Source: Psilocybe azurescens (Eukaryota; Basidiomycota; Agaricomycetes; Agaricales; Agrocybaceae). From it: 64,000 nt of DNA. A program made the translations under genes and the position numbers. Where the stretch lies: the NCBI GenBank assembly GCA_023853785.1, contig JAJIRX010000244.1:88879-152878 (forward strand), given 5' to 3'. This document shows positions 12,840 to 24,039 of the stretch, piece after piece; within the stretch, counting starts at the first letter, position 1; the number at the start of each line of letters is the position of its first letter. Below the pieces are notes generated by a model. That model was given only the letters and a program-made list of their open reading frames with translations. It did not search any database and was not told the DNA's origin.

Positions 12840-15205
12840 TCACTCCTCTTTTTTAGCTTGTCGTTGGAGAACCTTCCTTGTGTGATAAGAAAGCATGGTA
12901 TGTATAAACCAGTTATAGTTTTGAGGTGTCATTCTCTTGAGAATGGAGTCAAAACTCCACCAAGCCATGCATTGAGTTGCTCACAGGCCTATTTCAGTTA
13001 TACTATCAGTACATAAATAATTACAATGACTAGAAAGAATTTTACCTGAGTATTAAATGCCCGTTTTTGATATGTGGTCCCATCAGAAGCTGTTGCTGTT
13101 ATGACTAAATTTGGAGCTGACCCATCTGTGGGAGCTGGATTACACCAAGTTCGACAAAGAATATCTGTTTTGCGATGATTCTGGTAATGATAACTGTCAA
13201 CTATAAATCATGTTGTTTGTGACCATTCATCCCAGTGACCTTGTGCAGCAATATGTTTAAGCACTGTACATGCTTTGTCAATGCAGATATAGTCAGGCGT
13301 GATTCCTTTGTTGGATAAACTTTGTTTATAAAAGCCAGGATATTTGGATCTGACTCTGATCTTGCAAATTTTGCCCATGCCTCAACAACACCACATGGGA
13401 AACAGATTGTTTCAACACAATAAAAGTTGCAGGACCAAAATAGTGTTTTATTTTTTAAGTTCTGCAGGTGGCTGGTCATGTGGCTGATATTCATGCTCAT
13501 GTTTTGGATTCCACTCTAAATTTTCTTGCTGACGGTTCAACATTCTCTTTGAGCCTGATAACCCTTCAGCAGAGTGATCAAGCTTGTATTTATTCCAAAC
13601 ATTTTGATGAGCTTCACAAGCCATGGTAGAAGGAATTGAAGTGCCTGTACAATCTCTAACACGGCATCGATTGCCAAATTCATGTTCATGCACTTGACAA
13701 AAGGCACCTCCTCGGTAATTTGCTAAATCAGATGTGCAACCATCATATGCACAATGCTAGATAATAATGTTAAATCTTACTATTATGGATCAGAATTTAA
13801 AAAAAAATACCTTTGTGCCATTAACCATTCCATCAATTACCCGCATTGTTACATTCTGCATCTGAACTGAGTTCTGAGCAGCAGGATTATTAGAACCTGA
13901 TTGCACTACTGTAGATGCTACCACAGGGTCAACACCAAGAACAGCAGAAGAGTCATTAGGGGTTGAAATTATATCTGATGTTGCTCGGTAGGGTTGGGAG
14001 CACTCAGCACAGGCATGACCCTTTGCTGGCTGAATGAGACCCTCATGACCCAAAACAGTAAAGGCTTCTTCTGTCACTTCATCTATTGACGCCACATCTC
14101 GGATAATAAAATCTATTCCAGACATCTCAGAAGCTTGCCGGATAGATTCATGTACAAAAGCAGCCTGAACTTGGCGGCGGGAAAGTGTGACACAGTCAGT
14201 GCCATAGGTGTCATTGAAAAAATTGGCCCAACCAGATGTAGATGCATGGAGATGATATATTCCACTCAATACTGCTGCTGAAAACTTGCGATCTACCCAA
14301 AGGTTCCGTCCAACCTTAAGATAAACTGCAGAGTTCAGAAAGAATTGCATAGCTTCTGTATTATCTGTTGCAGGTGTACGTTCATGATCTGCATAATAAA
14401 TAGTCTTGCAGTTACTGCAAAATCCAGAGAGCAACTGGACATTCTGAAATACATCTATGCCTTTGATTAAAGTCACAGTTGGAATATCCCGAGGTCGGGT
14501 ATTTTGTGTTAAAGAACACCGATTGCAATCTGATGTTAAACAGACAGATGAGTTTGGGCAAATAAGAAGGGCTGGTTGGATAGAATTATGTGATGTACGT
14601 TGCAAGGTACCTGTGAATTTCTGTCTTTGATTATATGGGTAGAGGCCCAAAACTTGTGAAAATTTGCTCAGTTTCACTGACAAAAGTGTAACATCTTGAT
14701 TCCTGGTGGTTGCAGTCTCAATCAAAGATAATTCAGACTCTGAGAATAGAGTAACTGCATTATCAGGCCCAAGTTTTGCAATAATTGCACGGGCCAAACA
14801 TTTAATCCATGATGTTGCCCTACATCCTGCATCCTGTTTAAAATGCAAAGAGAGTAGCTCTGTGTTGTTGGTCATGGACAGTAAAACTGTGATAACAGTT
14901 GGAAGTGATATTTTCTGACCAAAATTGTCGATGATAAAGTCACTGAAGTCTTTGAAAACCATGTCAGGAAAAGGAGCAGACTGGGTGCTTGCCATGACAT
15001 GTGGAATCAACAGTAACACCAAGAATGCCAGAGATAACTGTGATCTCAATGCAGTACAAGCAAGCAGATAAATCAGGGTCCCCAAATTGCTGAAAAGACC
15101 ATCCAGACAAAAACAGAGCAACAGTGGTGATAGAATTTCGATACTACAAGTACAAAAAACACATGAGATATGAGAGGGTGGTGATACATTTGGGCAAGCT
15201 TCCAT
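12840..15205 (-). pseudogene. CxC5/CxC6 cysteine-cluster protein associated with KDZ transposons, broken
   Basis: The first exon (15205-13811) holds the CxC5-type cluster (CPNSSVCLTSDCNRC, then FCSNCKTIYYADHE, about residues 216-272 from 15205) and an ECSQPYRAT cluster near residue 405. After a 54-nt intron (13757-13810) comes the CxC6-type block HEHEFGNRCRVRDC and later CVETICFPCG. Downstream, IDKAC, VDSYHY, CNPAP and ACEQLNAWLGG follow in an order I recognise from these proteins. I read that tail as a KDZ-like catalytic core (inference). A 57-nt intron lies at 12989-13045. Frame changes near 13450, 13310 and 12950, and a TGA near 13208, show the copy is dead. The start at 14995 (MASTQSAPFPD) is more likely than 15205, because the codons before it are hydrophobic and unlike the family. 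Confidence 0.85.
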
Positions 15206-15219
15206 GGTCAGTATACTTA

Positions 15220-16738
15220 CTACTTGCGCCCAGAATTTCCTGCTTTAGCAGAGGTTGACTTCTTGACTGCTGCTCCCTTCTTAGATGATGTCATCTGCTT
15301 GGATGTGCTGGCTGCTGGCATGCTTGCAGGTTCAGATGCCACTTTCATCACTGCTTTCTTTGTCTTCTTCAGCAAACCTCCCTTTGCACCCATGTGATCA
15401 ACTCTGGGAAATGATAAGTCTTGAGGTTGGAACCCCACAATTCCACATCACTGAGGCGGTCTGGGTCATCCTGAAGCCATTTCTGCATTTCTGGATGCTT
15501 GTTTAAGAGCGGAAAGGTCTTGGACCAAGAGTCATGCCAGCTGGATCTGCCAACAAATAGGCGCTGAATATCTGTTCCACTAGGCTTTACGTGGTATGAC
15601 TGGCCAAGTTCCATCCTTCCAAAGTTGGGCAAATCTGGCCTCAGTCTCGAGGAAGCAAAGATAGCGGGCATAGTTTTCCTGGAGTGTCCCAGCATTACCA
15701 GTACGGTACATCTCAGGAGGGACATCGAGTGCATTGGCCATCTGAATTTGCTCAGTGGTCAAGGCCATCTTGACTGGGCCATGAGACTGGACCAGAGCAA
15801 CAGGTGCAACAAACTGACTTGCGTTGGCAACTACAAGCCCTGCATTTGTAGATAACATGCCAGCAGCTGAGAGGCTAATGACACTGGATGAGGCAGTTGG
15901 CAAACTGAAGTTGCTCTGTGGGTAATGTCATTAAAATCAATATTTGGATAAGAAAATAAAGGTAAACATACCAAAAGAACATGAAGGACTGGCTTGTCAT
16001 TTTCTACTTGCCAGGTAATTTCTTCGTCTCCATCAGCTGAGGTAATCTCCTCAAATGGGCCCAAAAGATCCCAGACAATGTTATGAACAAATATAATATA
16101 TTCTTTGAGAATGTAAGCATAGATTTACCAATTAAGATAAATATGACATACCGGAGTTCTTGATGGTAGGCAATTTCTTGGCCAGAGCCTCAAAAGAGGC
16201 TTAGACATGTGATAGATGGGCATAATCCTTTGAAAATTTGGAGGTGTCTGGGTTGGCACAACAAAGGCAGGGTTTTCACTTGAAATGAAGATCATGACCT
16301 GGCCTTTCTGAGGCAAAGCGGGCAGCTTGGCCACAGGATCATCACCAAACTCATAGGTATTCCCTATAGCGTTACCACGTGCAAAACCACCTCAAAGCAA
16401 AAGTTTTAATTAAAATAAATTAATATAGTGATAAACATACCAATAATTTTGCTGGCACCTTGGAGCTGGTCAAGACTGACATGCAGGGCTAAAATTGACA
16501 GATAAATAAGGAAATCAATTTTGACTTATATCAGTTTACTCACCCTCAGGTTCTGTCTCCTCAATTGTATTTGCCATTGCAGCAGTTGAAATCCGAGCAG
16601 CAGGAAGAGCATCAACTCCATGCATTTCCACATCACTGGAAACTTGTCCATCCTTGCTCTCAATCTCGCTTTCACCTGAATCTTTGCCCTTAACCTCAAC
16701 CTCATGCTCATGCTCAACCTCGTCCTTACTCTCACTCT

Positions 16739-16783
<45 letters not shown>

Positions 16784-17821
16784 CCTTGCCCTCAGCCACA
16801 GCCTGCTCCAAACCTTCTCCATCCTTGCTGCTATCCTCTCCACTACCACTTTCAGCCTGAGCTTCACCCTGGATCTGACCATCATCTCCACTGTCACTTC
16901 CACTCTCAGTCTCATTCTCACCATCACTGATAGCTCTGGCTTTACCCTTGCTCTTGTCTTTCTCATTCACCTTATCTGGCTCCTCCTCCGCATCCTCACT
17001 CTCCACCTCTTCTTCCTGAACTTCAGAGACAAGCTGACGGTGAAAGGCTTTCGGACAGTAGTGTCCTCAGTCCTGAATGACATGGGAATAAACTGATAAA
17101 TAATTAAAAATGATATCACAATGAAAAATTCCTACAGAGTGAGATTGGCAGCTACAGAAGATGCTAGAATTGCCTCTTTAACAGGCTTAGGAGGTGGAGC
17201 CTTTGCAACCCGCTATCCTTAAGAACACTCTCCGTCCTAGATGAAATTGATAAGTAACTAAAAATAATAAAATAGGAAATATTCTTACAGAGTAAGATGT
17301 CCTGTTGCTTTTTCAGCTGCAGCCTTGGCAGGTTTGCCACTAGATTTCCTAATAATAAGAATATATTTGAGTACACAGCTATATTAATTTAGAAAACAAA
17401 AAGAAGTAGAAAAATGCATGGATTAGGCCATACTGGCAGACCTCTACAGGTCATGACGTATAGAGACACCCATAGACATGAGATCATAATCCATGCATTT
17501 ACCAGTTGAAAAATACATACACATTCCCCTTTTTTGCTGCACGTTTCCTGTCAACAAATTTATTTTAGCAGCAAATTCAGGAATATTTTATTTTTCTTAC
17601 TTGTTTTGCTTGACTGGCTTGCCCTTGATACCAACAGATTCACCTTCACCAATCACACCATCAGTCTCCTCTTCTTCATCCCCAACAGCAACCTTCTTGG
17701 CAGGTGGTGCAGCAGAGGCATCAACAGCAGATGCAGCCCTGGCCCGCTTTCTGGTGCTTCTATGAGTCTTGGGAGGGGAGTTAGGGACAGTAGCAGTGTT
17801 CTTGGAAGCTTTGGGAGGCAT
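15220..17821 (-). pseudogene. Lysine/acid-rich partner gene of the E1 transposon, probably broken
   Basis: Exon 1 starts at 17821 (MPPKASKNTATVPNSPPK) with a basic RKRARAA tract and an acidic DEEEETDG tract. Later exons include a (GE)n stretch around 16737-16786, a conserved-looking core (YRTGNAGTLQENYARYLCF; GTDIQRLFVGRSSWHDSW; LLNKHPEMQKWLQDD) near 15450-15720, and a Lys/Ser/Ala-rich C-terminus ending at 15220. Short introns with GTAAG donors lie at about 17280, 17590 and 17100. I recognise the 'SSWHDSW..PLL.KHPEMQKWL' core as recurring in unnamed Agaricomycete proteins, but I know no function. The frame shifts near 15370, so this copy is probably non-functional. It sits upstream of the CxC5/CxC6 gene on the same strand. 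Its start codon region is the part retained in E2, E3 and E7. Confidence 0.6.
16737..16786 (-). repeat. CCCTCA hexanucleotide microsatellite encoding a Gly-Glu run
   Basis: About eight perfect CCCTCA units. On the minus strand they encode an alternating Gly-Glu run within the acidic segment of the E1 partner gene. Length variation here would change the protein only in 6-bp (two-residue) steps. Confidence 0.85.
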
Positions 17822-18067
17822 AGTAAGGAGGCTAGGTCACTAGGATGAGCTTAGATGGTGGTGGATGAAGGAAGAGATAACAGATCATGCAACTTGTCAA
17901 GTTGGGCAGACATTACATAAGCCCTTTCTCACCGGAAACTGCTGTTCTCAAAAATATTCTAAGTCCAACCTGACGAAAATTTCTGTTTTATGCTAAACCA
18001 GACATTCTGAGAGCTTGAAAATAGTAGATAACAAAGCTAACTACAACATGTATGTATAGGAAAGTAA

Positions 18068-19240
18068 CTACACTACGAAATTGGACAGGGTGGGTGTGAA
18101 ACAGAGGGCAATGGCACTACAAAAGGGGATGGGGTGGGTGTGGTATGCAAAGCGGAAGGCAACAGCACTACATAAGGGGACAGGGTGGATGTAGTATATA
18201 AAACAGAAGGCAATGGCACTACATAAGGGGACAGGGTGGGTGTAGTACGCAAAACAGAAGGCAATGGCACTATGAAATGGGACAGGATGGGTGGGACATG
18301 CAAAACTGAGGGCAATGGCACTGTCAAAGGGCATGGGGTGGCTGCCGCATGTGAAATGGGGGCAGGTGACGATCCGAAGGGGATGGGATGGGTACTGTAT
18401 GCGAAACGGAGGGTGACGGCCGTCCAAGAGGGCACGTGCGCTGTCGCATGCGAAACGGCCGGGGGATGACGATCCAAAGGGGGCAGGGACGGGTGCTGTA
18501 TGCTAAACGGAGGGCACGGGATGCTGTCGCATGCGAAACGGCCGGGGGGATGACGATCCAAAGGGGGCAGGGACGGGTGCCGTATGCTAAACGGAGGGCA
18601 CGGGATGCTGTCGCATGCAAAAACGGGGAGGGGGGTGACGATCCGATGGGGAAGGGACGGGTATCGCATGCGAAACGGAGGGCGACGGCCATCCGAGAGG
18701 GCACGGTACGCTGTTGCATGCAAAATGGCGGGGGATGACGATCCGAAGGGGGCAGGGACGGGCACCATATGCGAAACGGAGGGCGGCCGTCCGAGAGGGC
18801 ACGGTGCGCTGTCGCATGCAAAACGGCCGGGGGGTGATGATCCGAAGGGGGGCAGGGATGGGTACCGTATGCGAAACGGAGGGCGACGGCCGTCCGAGAG
18901 GGCACGGTGCGCTGTCGCATGCAAAAACGGCGGGGGGATGACGATCCGAAGGGGGCAGGGACAGGTACCATATGCGGCAGGGCGACGGCCATCCGAGAGG
19001 GCACGGTACGCTGTCGCATGCAAAATGGCGGGGGATGACGATCCGAAGGGGGCAGGGACGGGTACCGTATCGCTAAACGGAGGGCGACGGCCATCCGAGA
19101 GGGCACGGTACGCTGTCGCATGCAAAATGGCGGGGGATGACGATCCGAAGGGGGCAGGGACGGGTACCGTATGCTAAACGGAGGGCGGCCGTCCGAGAGG
19201 GCATGGTGAGCTGTCGCATGAGAAACAGGGGGGGATGGCA
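18068..19240. repeat. GC- and CpG-rich minisatellite, 51-bp monomer turning into ~103-bp dimer
   Basis: From 18068 to about 18350 a roughly 51-bp unit repeats (GGGACAGGGTGGGTGTAG, then GCAAAACAGAAGGCAATGGC). From about 18360 to 19240 the unit becomes about 103 bp with two related halves: one carrying GTACCGTATGCGAAACGGAG, the other GCGCTGTCGCATGCAAAACG. The GCATGCRAAACGG core is shared by both halves. At least seven dimer units are visible, with small indels. All six frames are largely open because stop codons are rare in the motif, so the long overlapping frames here are not evidence of genes. Confidence 0.85.
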
Positions 19241-19870
19241 CTGTGAAACGAGGGTCAGTGAATGCAGAACGTAAAGAGGAGAGGGGGCTCACGGGCAGCG
19301 CTGGCTCGACTCAGCAAGGTATGGGATCCCCAAAAGCATGCAGCGCTGGGCGCTGTTGGTGAATCGGCAGGCGACGGGCATTCGAAAGCGTGGGGCGCTG
19401 GGGCGCCGCTCACGTATTGGCGAGTGTTGCGAGCCCCATGCAGGTCCGCTGGGGGGGGAAACCTACTGGGTAATCCGTTAGCGGCCGACTACGTTCTGAC
19501 AGGGGGGCGGATGACTTACCGGTGGGGCCCACCACACTCGTTCCTTGCCGTGAACAGCCGCCTACGCAATGAGGGGGGGGGAGGGGAAAGGTGGGTGGTG
19601 GTGGGGGGAAAAGATGAAGGGTGGGAAGAAATTAATCCGTGCCACAGGTTCACAAACATTTGAGTCATGTGACTTTGAATGTGTCACATCGGACTGCTCA
19701 CCCTGCAGACTGAACAAAATACAGAATTCTGTTGATAAGGACCATATACACTCAGAAAAATATATCAGTCTATTGACTCTATACTCTCTACTGTGTTCTA
19801 TGTGTGATAACTCTTTCATTGATCTAAGTTTTATTTTTCTATTAATATTTTCTTTTTATTAATACTAATA
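19241..19870. other. GC-rich non-coding spacer in E1
   Basis: This segment is GC-rich with G-runs up to 19640 and then drops sharply to AT-rich sequence at about 19650-19870. I see no gene. In E2, E3 and E7 the corresponding position beside end B holds the tRNA-like module, which is absent here. Confidence 0.45.
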
Positions 19871-19879
19871 TGAACAACC

Positions 19880-20282
19880 CTCTGCTTGCTGTCCGTTGGA
19901 ATTCCGTTGGACTTCCGTTGGACTTCCATTGGACTTCCATTGGACTTCCATTGGACTTCTGTTGGACTTCCATTGGACTTCTGTTGGTCTTGTCTGTTGG
20001 AATTCCAATGGTCATGTCCAGTGGGATTCCGATGGACTTCCGTTGGTCCTGTCTGGTCATTTCCGTTGGACTTTGACTGCTGGTTTGGCATTATTCCAGT
20101 GGACAGTCCACCCGGACAGTCCGTTGGACTTGTAGTCCGGTCGGACATTCACCGAATCTCACCGGAATCTCACCGGAAAATTTCAGCAGTCCTAGACCAG
20201 AAAAATTGTCATTCTGAATATAGAAAGTCCGACGGAGTCCAACCGGAGTCCGACCAAAAAATGGGGGCTGTGTAAAGACCTC
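19880..20282. repeat. Subterminal palindromic word array and end B of E1
   Basis: The words TCCGTTGGA and TCCATTGGA recur every 10-13 bp from 19890 to about 20060, followed by a block shared with E2, E3 and E7 (GACCAGAAAAATTGTCATTC near 20190) and the terminus reading AAAGACCTC. The words are near-palindromic 9-mers, as expected of transposase-binding subterminal repeats; binding itself is inferred. Confidence 0.8.
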
Positions 20283-20409
20283 ACTTAACAGTTCTCTTTA
20301 TAAAACCCAAACTCAAACTATCACACACTATAAGCAATCACCTATATTAACATATAGTAGATCCTTAGTTCCTATAAGCAACTGGGAACACTAGTCCACA
20401 GTCCTTAGT

Positions 20410-20645
20410 TTACTATAGGCAACATCCTGAAACAGTCAGATTTCTTTGACAGTTGTCCCTAGTTACTATGAGCGATCACTAGCCTTTATAGGGTTCCCAC
20501 CTGTACTTAACAATCCCCAGGGCAGTCTTACTATAGACAATTTTCTGAACAGTCAGAGTTCTCTGACAGTTGTCCCTGGTTACTATGAGTGATCACTAGC
20601 TATATAGGGTTCCAACCTGTACTTAACAATCCCCAGGGCAGTCCA
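20410..20645. repeat. Tandem duplication, 118-bp unit
   Basis: A unit containing TTGTCCCTAGTTACTATGAG and CTGTACTTAACAATCCCCAG is present twice, starting near 20429 and 20547, with a partial third match upstream (TTTACTATAGGCAACATCCTG). It is non-coding. Confidence 0.75.
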
Positions 20646-20893
20646 CAGATGACTTATAAAAGCCTGCTTATCAAGTCTAATAGACCTGACATTGAATATA
20701 ACAATGGCAATTGCTCACAAAACCAGATAGTGCCTAATTGCTTATGGTGAACTGCAGTGTTTGATCTCTTATCACACAAATCACTAGTCCTCAAAGTATT
20801 AACACTAGAATTCTTATTCAGAGTAAATTCTGATATCAAATCTGGGGTGTAGATTACTGGGTTCCTATTCTAAGATACAGGGCTGTCTTTATA

Positions 20894-22076
20894 GACTAAA
20901 TAGATACTTTGGCTTGTGATAATTGAAAGAGACTAAGAGAAAAGGAAGGAAATGGACTGTGTACTGCCTAGCCTTTGCTGCACCAATTATAATAGTGGAA
21001 AGTACTAGTTTTCCTGGGCTACAGCCCTTATTTGAAGATAACATTGTTGTCCATGCAGCAGTGCCTCCTTGGGTAGTGATCACCTGACTTATTTTATCAG
21101 ATGGCTTGTGGCTAAAGCATGTCAGGACTAGATTGCTTAAGGGTATATTTCCTAGGAAACCCTACCAAGGTTCCCAAGCACAGTTGCTATTGGTTTAGGA
21201 CCTTCTGAAACAGCAGGTGCCCTTATCATGAGGAAAGTTACCTCTAGTATCATGTGGCAATTGCTGGCTGGGCAATCCCTCACTCACATTGGCTGCATTA
21301 CAAATTACAAGTTTTTATAGTCAGATCCAGTAGACTGCCATATGCTGAGTTGTACACAAGATTTCAATTGCCAATACATTTGGTCCATGGGGAAATCACC
21401 TGTGTGGCGCAGTGATGGCTGATCCTGGAGCAGTTGATTGCATAATTTAGTCAACAGCCTTTGTGAAGCCTGGACATGGTGATTGCTTTTGCTAATTAAT
21501 AAGGTTTACATCACTTGGTGATCACTTGTTAAGAGACTGATGGGTGTTACCCCTTGTAAGAGCCAAGGTCATTTCTTAGGAGTTCTTCCTTGCATGGGAC
21601 TAATAGCATAATCAATGGTACAGGTGATTGCCTTGGGTGCTCGGTTAGGGTTGCTTTGATAGCTGTGTAGGAAACTAAAGGTAGTCTTTGATTCGTAGCA
21701 CTGATTAATAGGCCACACTACACCTTAGTTAGTTTGTAAGGTCTGCTGTGCTTGTTGGCCCACTAGAAAGTGAAGCCTCAAAGCCTAATAGTCTGGCATA
21801 TCTTGGTAGGGTTCCCTAGGAAATATACCCTAAGCAATCTAGTCCTGACATGTCTTAGCTGCAAGCCATCTGATAAAATAAGTTGGGTGATCACTATCCA
21901 AGGAGGCACTGCTACATGGACAACAATGTTATCTTCAAATAAGTGCCATAGCCCAAGAAAACTAGTACTTTCCACTATTATAATTGGTGCAGCAAAGGCT
22001 AGGCAGCACACAGTCCATTTCCTTCCTTTTCTCCTAGTCTCTTTCAATTATCACAAGCCAAAGTATCTATTTAGTC
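20894..22076. repeat. Large inverted repeat: two ~279-bp arms around a 627-bp spacer
   Basis: The left arm (20894-21172) begins GACTAAATAGATACTTTGGC. The right arm (21800-22076) is its near-perfect reverse complement and ends CTATTTAGTC. The pair would form a long hairpin and could be a foldback element or the product of an inverted duplication. The right arm ends one base before the copia LTR. No coding region is evident in the spacer. Confidence 0.8.
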
Positions 22077-22077
22077 T

Positions 22078-22282
22078 TGTTGGGAATGTGCTCGGACATT
22101 CCACACATTTATCTTGAAGATTTATCTTATTAATACTCTTACTAATATTATCTCGGCCTCGGCTATGCCATACATAGAAATATTTAGACGCTGGTAGATT
22201 ATTCTAGTTACAGTAGATACATGTATATAAGTAGCTGCGAAGTTTGTACAATAAAATTAAGAATTCCAAACATAAATTGTCA
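22078..22282 (+). mobile_element. Copia-type 5' LTR (about 205 bp)
   Basis: The segment starts TGTTGGGAATGTG, ends ATTGTCA, and is followed by a primer-binding site and then gag. It contains a TATATAAG-like motif near 22230. No second LTR is found in the window because the internal region is cut at 23407. Confidence 0.65.
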
Positions 22283-22283
22283 A

Positions 22284-22300
22284 TAGGTTATGGGCCCCGT
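22284..22300 (+). promoter_or_regulatory. Primer-binding site matching the initiator-tRNA anticodon arm
   Basis: TAGGTTATGGGCCCC directly follows the LTR. It is complementary to the GGGCCCATAACC anticodon stem-loop of eukaryotic initiator tRNA-Met. Priming on the internal half of this tRNA is established for copia-type elements. Confidence 0.65.
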
Positions 22301-22376
22301 GCCTGTACATTAAAAACTCGTACTTGAATTCTCAACAGCCACACTCATCCTCATTTATTTTTAACTCGCAATCAAG

Positions 22377-23407
22377 ATGTCAGACGAATATAGCACGTCT
22401 GGACCCTACCGGATTCCCATGCTGAAGGCAGATAATTGGATGCCATGGAAGCGAAGAATGCTTGCAGTATTCACTGACCTTGGACTGGAAGACCATATTG
22501 CAATTGATGCAAAGGCACCAGAATCAGCTGACCCCCGGAAAACCAACTGCACAAGAGCTGGAAGCTCAGAAGAAATGGAGAGAACAGGATGCAAAGGCAC
22601 GAGTCCGAATTGAGCTGTCAATCTCAGATTCGGAAATAATACACATCAGTGGTGCAGTCACAGCACGCCAAATGTGGGAACAACTTACCACAGTGAAGGA
22701 ATCCAAAGGCCGACTTGGAATTTTGGCCACACGAAGGGCGTTGTACAGAGCAACAGCAGAAGAAGGATTCAATATGGTGGAACATATATCAAAATTGCGC
22801 CAGCTACAGGAGGAACTGCATGTTATGGGCAGCAAAGTACCAGATGAAGATTTTGTAATGATTTTAATCACATCACTTCCTGAGTCATGGGACACTTATA
22901 CAACATCTTATCTTGGGTCAAGTGGGAATAAACCTCAATTATCATCTCATGAACTTGTGGCTATTCTCATGGAAGAAGATAGACGTCGCAAGTCTAGGTC
23001 TGGTGACTCAACACAGACATCCTTACAGGCTAGACAATCTGGCAACTCAAGGAACAACGGAAAATTCAACAAATCATCGGATTCATCGGACAAAGAATGT
23101 TACAACTGCCACAAAAAGGTCACATATCAAAGGAATGTTGGGCTAAAGGTGGCGGAAGGGAAGGTCAGGGACCTAAAGGCCGAAGAGGACCAAATAGAGC
23201 AGGGCGCACAAATCAAGCACAGGAGTCAATCACATCAAATCTTAATGATGCATCATACATGGCATTTGCGCCTGCAGAACAACACAGAGAATTTTCGAAA
23301 TATGATTGGATATTAGACTCAGGAACAACCTCACATATCTGTACCATGAAGGAGGCATTTATTGATTATACACCACTCAAGGATTCAACCATACAGGGCC
23401 TCAGATT
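22377..23407 (+). pseudogene. Copia gag/protease fragment, truncated by element E2
   Basis: The frame opens MSDEYSTSGPYRIPMLKADN and continues with LKADNWMPWKRRML, typical of copia gag (DUF4219/UBN2 type). The text then moves to another frame near 22530, runs through TARQMWEQLTTVKESKGRLG and LRQLQEELHVMG, and reaches a CCHC zinc knuckle (CYNCHKKGHISKEC, frame change near 23115). A protease motif (WILDSGTTSHI) follows near 23310. Two frameshifts show it is dead. Coding text stops at 23407, where end B of E2 begins. The remaining protease, integrase and reverse transcriptase are not found on the other side of E2 or anywhere else in the window. Confidence 0.85.
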
Positions 23408-23759
23408 GAGGTCTTTACACAGCCCCCATTTTTGGTCGGACTCCGGTCGGACTCCGTCGGACTTTCTATATTCAGAATGACAATTTTTCTGGTCTAGGAC
23501 TGCTGAATTTTTCCGGTGAGATTCCGGTGAGATTCTGGTGAAAGTCCGACCGGACTACAAGTCCAACGGACTGTCCGGGCGGACTGTCCACTGGAAATGA
23601 CCGGACAGAACCAACAGAAGTCCAACGGAAGTCCAATGGAAGTCCATCGGAATCCCACCGGACATGACCATTGGAATTCCAGCAGACAAGTCCAACGGAA
23701 TTCCAATGGAAGTCCAACGGATGTCCTTTTATTATAATTTATACTAGTATAGAAAAAAA

Positions 23760-23835
23760 GACACTAACGAGAATTGAACTCGGGCATCGGAGAATGCCGA
23801 ACGTAAGCGCGATAAACCAACTGAGCCACAAAGGC
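23760..23835 (-). ncRNA. tRNA-like Pol III module in E2
   Basis: On the minus strand this reads like a tRNA: an A-box match TGGCTCAGTTGG, and a T-arm CGAG-TTCAATT-CTCG carrying a B-box-like GAGTTCAATTCTC. A run of seven or more T follows, as a Pol III terminator would. The acceptor ends do not pair and no convincing anticodon arm forms, so it is tRNA-derived rather than a tRNA gene. It lies 352 bp from end B and would be transcribed toward it. Confidence 0.65.
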
Positions 23836-24039
23836 TTATGGAAAATTATAAAATTAGTTAAATAGATAGTGATGCGGCCGAAATTCTCGGCACTGCTCGG
23901 CACGGGACAAACAACAACGCGCGCGTGACATATTGATGCCGCGTCGGTCCGTTGTTGATTCCGACCCCAACCATTTTCCTTCCACCACCACCACCGCCTT
24001 GTCGGTCGGAGCCAGGCGAGAGCCAACCCGACAGCGACA

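Larger units (their letters stand above)
12317..20282. mobile_element. Candidate full-length KDZ-type DNA transposon E1 (about 8 kb)
   Basis: Left end A begins at 12317 (GTGTACTTTACAGTGCCCCC) and right end B finishes at 20282 (reverse complement GAGGTCTTTACACAGCCCCC), so the ends form an imperfect terminal inverted repeat. Both are followed inward by dense TCCRNTGGA words. Between them lie a CxC5/CxC6 protein gene and a partner gene, both on the minus strand, then a CpG-rich minisatellite. The order of parts matches the shorter elements E2, E3 and E7. However, the outer 8 bp differ (ATGGGACA at 12309-12316, ACTTAACA at 20283-20290), so the two ends may not come from one insertion. The boundaries are firm as transposon ends; their pairing is inference. 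Confidence 0.6.

Noticed and set aside
18073..19292. Overlapping 350- and 322-codon minus-strand frames and a 197-codon plus-strand frame
   Set aside because: They lie wholly within the 51/103-bp minisatellite and differ only by which repeat frame is read.
12309..20290. An 8-bp target duplication for E1
   Set aside because: The octamers ATGGGACA and ACTTAACA do not match, even allowing one-base shifts of the boundaries.
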